Below the pieces are notes generated by a model. The model searched no databases, was not told the origin of the DNA, and worked only from the letters and a program-made list of their open reading frames with translations. A stretch of 7,106 nucleotides of DNA. It comes from Candidatus Aminicenantota bacterium (lineage in GTDB: Bacteria > Acidobacteriota > Aminicenantia > Aminicenantales > Aminicenantaceae). Both the position numbers and the translations under genes were made by a program. Below are positions 5,483 to 7,106 of this stretch, one piece after another. Position 1 is the first letter of the stretch, and every line of letters starts with the position of its first letter. The stretch is taken from contig JAGLRY010000296.1 of NCBI GenBank assembly GCA_023135995.1, positions 1-7,106 on the forward strand, in the 5' to 3' direction.

Positions 5483-7106
5483 TCAGGTATCCATTATTTT
5501 TTTTGCGCCTTTTAGCGATGCCAATAGGTTCTGAGCGGCTTTTGCGCCCACAAGCTCTGTCAATTCTTCAAGAGGAGCCTTCTTGATTTCCCCTACGCTT
5601 TTGTACTTCGTCAATAGTGCTTTTTTCCTCTTTGGTCCAATGCCAGGCATAACGTCTAGAGGAGAGGCAAAGCTTTTTTTTGTCCGTCTTCGACGGTGGT
5701 AGGTGATGGCGAAACGGTGGGCTTCATCCCTGATGTTCTGAAGGAGTTGGAGGGCAGGAGAGGTCCTTTTTAGTCGTAGACCATCTTTTTGCGATGGGAT
5801 AAAGATCTCCTCTTCTTTTTTGGCCAGAGAGGCAACAGCAACGTCTTCCACACCAAGCTCTTTAAGTGCTTTTAGGGCGGCATTAAGCTGTCCCTTGCCT
5901 CCGTCCACAAAGACCAGATCGGGCATGAACTCCTGTCCCTCAGTGAGGAGTGAAGCATATCTTCTCCGGATGACCTCATGGAGGCTTGCGACATCGTCAG
6001 GCCCCGAGACCGTCCTGATCTTGTATTTTCTGTATTCGCTCTTGTTCGGCTTCCCTTCATCAAAGACCACCATTGATCCTACGGATTCATCACCACCCGT
6101 GTTTGAGATGTCGAAACCCTCGATGCGCTGCGGCATAGATTTTAATCCCAGCAGATTTTTGAGTTCTGAAAGAGATGGGACTTCGGATTCTTTCCGTGAC
6201 AAGTCTTCTGTATTTTTTTGGGCCAATTCCAGTAATTTTTTGTTTTCCCCGCGAGCTGGAATGATGATCTCGACCTTTTTACCTCTGGCTTGAGAGATTA
6301 AGGCAGAAATGTTTTTCTCTCTGGAGATCTGGAAAGGCAGGATGATCTTATCAGGAAAATCTGGATTTCTTTTGTAATATTTTAAAAGTTCTGAAGAAAG
6401 AATACCTCTATCCGAAACATTTTTTTTCTTCTTACGAGAGATAACTTTGGTTTCGATGACTTTTCCCTGTCTCATGCGAAAAACAGTCAGATGGACCTGG
6501 TTTTGTGCTGTGGAATACCCAAAAATGTCTTTATCTTCTTGTTTTGTGGAGATCAGCGTTGGCTTGGCCTTGAGCTGTTCTATCGCTTGAATGAGGTCAC
6601 GAAGTTGAGCCGCCCGTTCGAACTCTTCGTCGGCTGCCTCTTCTTTCATTTTTTGTTTGAGCCTTCTCATCAGTTTGTCTGTTTTCCCTTCGAGAAAGAG
6701 AAGGGTATCTCCCACTCGTGATCTGTATTCTGATTCTGAAATATATTGGACACAGGGAGCTGCGCAGAGTTTTAAGTCATATTCAAGACAGGGGCGTTTT
6801 CTTTTTCCAGGGATGGCCTCCCGGCATCCTCTGATTCCGAAAGACTTGTTGATCAGGTGAATGGTTTTTCGAGCTTGATGAACAGGGCTGAAGGGTCCGA
6901 AATATCTAGCGCCATCTGGTTCGACTCTTCTAGTTAGAAATATGCCGGGATAGCGATCTTGACAGGTCACTTTCAGGTAGGGAAAAGCTTTATCGTCCTT
7001 CAACCGGATGTTGAATTTTGGCTGGTACTGTTGGATGAAATTATTTTCGAGGAACGTGGCCTCTTTCTCAGAATCGGTAAAAATGTAATCGATATCATCG
7101 GTTTCC
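5483..7106 (-). CDS. uvrC: UvrC, excinuclease ABC subunit C (5' end beyond window)
   Basis: UvrC makes both incisions in nucleotide excision repair after UvrA and UvrB have loaded at DNA damage. The frame continues to the right edge, with 540 residues visible against about 610 in E. coli, so roughly the first 70 residues are missing. They include most of the GIY-YIG nuclease that makes the 3' incision; only its end (a LENN-x-I-Q stretch and the following PKFN and LKDDK) is present. Then come four cysteines spaced 12, 8 and 4 residues apart (bases 6752-6826), the [4Fe-4S] ligand pattern of UvrC, and the UVR motif that binds UvrB (about 6581-6688). The RNase H-like nuclease for the 5' incision has its aspartates in FDIS (6110-6112) and VDGGKGQ (5903-5905) and its histidine in DEAHRF (5717-5719). 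A tandem helix-hairpin-helix DNA-binding tail follows (about 5504-5665). All visible catalytic residues are intact. A TTG codon at 7001-7003 is not the start, because clear UvrC sequence lies upstream of it. Confidence 0.97.
   Translation of the reverse strand, partial: ETDDIDYIFTDSEKEATFLENNFIQQYQPKFNIRLKDDKAFPYLKVTCQDRYPGIFLTRRVEPDGARYFGPFSPVHQARKTIHLINKSFGIRGCREAIPGKRKRPCLEYDLKLCAAPCVQYISESEYRSRVGDTLLFLEGKTDKLMRRLKQKMKEEAADEEFERAAQLRDLIQAIEQLKAKPTLISTKQEDKDIFGYSTAQNQVHLTVFRMRQGKVIETKVISRKKKKNVSDRGILSSELLKYYKRNPDFPDKIILPFQISREKNISALISQARGKKVEIIIPARGENKKLLELAQKNTEDLSRKESEVPSLSELKNLLGLKSMPQRIEGFDISNTGGDESVGSMVVFDEGKPNKSEYRKYKIRTVSGPDDVASLHEVIRRRYASLLTEGQEFMPDLVFVDGGKGQLNAALKALKELGVEDVAVASLAKKEEEIFIPSQKDGLRLKRTSPALQLLQNIRDEAHRFAITYHRRRRTKKSFASPLDVMPGIGPKRKKALLTKYKSVGEIKKAPLEELTELVGAKAAQNLLASLKGAKKIMDT

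Noticed and set aside
5483..5510. T-run after feoB as an intrinsic terminator tail
   Set aside because: The nearest hairpin ends 17 bases before the run and the run is inside uvrC, so it does not form a standard hairpin-plus-T structure.
5820..6293. 157-codon plus-strand frame within uvrC
   Set aside because: It is antisense to the catalytic part of uvrC, which has intact motifs; the serine-rich, low-complexity product is typical of a shadow frame.
7001..7003. TTG as the start of uvrC
   Set aside because: The 34 codons upstream to the window edge encode typical UvrC sequence, including the end of the GIY-YIG domain, so the gene continues out of the window.
1..7106. CRISPR array, tRNA, rRNA, insertion sequence, prophage or defence genes
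   Set aside because: No repeated spacers, tRNA-like cloverleaf, transposase, integrase or defence-related domains were seen; all long frames are housekeeping or metabolic families.

Overview
The window looks like an ordinary chromosomal segment of an anaerobic or microaerophilic, probably Gram-negative bacterium of moderate GC content. I lean towards a Desulfobacterota-like (deltaproteobacterial) host. The basis is indirect: a KamA-family radical SAM enzyme with a long N-terminal extension, a short FeoA/FeoB ferrous iron system, and a short intergenic element whose style I associate with such genomes. No rRNA, marker gene or mobile element is present to fix the taxonomy.

Layout, left to right: (1) 3-1682 (+), a KamA-like radical SAM/PLP enzyme whose true start may lie beyond the left edge. 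(2) 1676-2908 (-), a dicarboxylate/amino acid:cation symporter (GltP/EAAT family), convergent with gene 1 and overlapping its stop by 7 bases. (3) 2909-3232, a 324-base divergent control region with one good sigma70-type promoter for the symporter, one candidate promoter for the feo operon, a short palindrome at the feo -35 and a 59-base element bounded by inverted repeats. (4) 3233-3478 (+) feoA and 3462-5402 (+) feoB, overlapping by 17 bases. feoB starts at a TTG codon placed directly after an in-frame stop. (5) 5403-5482, a short convergent gap with a weak hairpin. (6) 5483-7106 (-), uvrC, which runs off the right edge, so the GIY-YIG domain is mostly missing.

How the genes relate: feoA and feoB form one operon for GTP-dependent ferrous iron uptake, which suits a low-oxygen life. 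UvrC is the incision nuclease of nucleotide excision repair and is transcribed independently. The KamA-like enzyme and the symporter are on opposite strands and need not be co-regulated. However, the KamA-like protein has lost both aspartates that hold the lysine side chain in lysine 2,3-aminomutase and has basic or polar residues there. An acidic substrate is therefore possible, and the neighbouring transporter carries the aspartate/arginine signature of acidic amino acid carriers. That link is a hypothesis only.

I found no clearly new multi-gene system. The best leads are the altered substrate pocket of the KamA-like enzyme and the structured feo leader.
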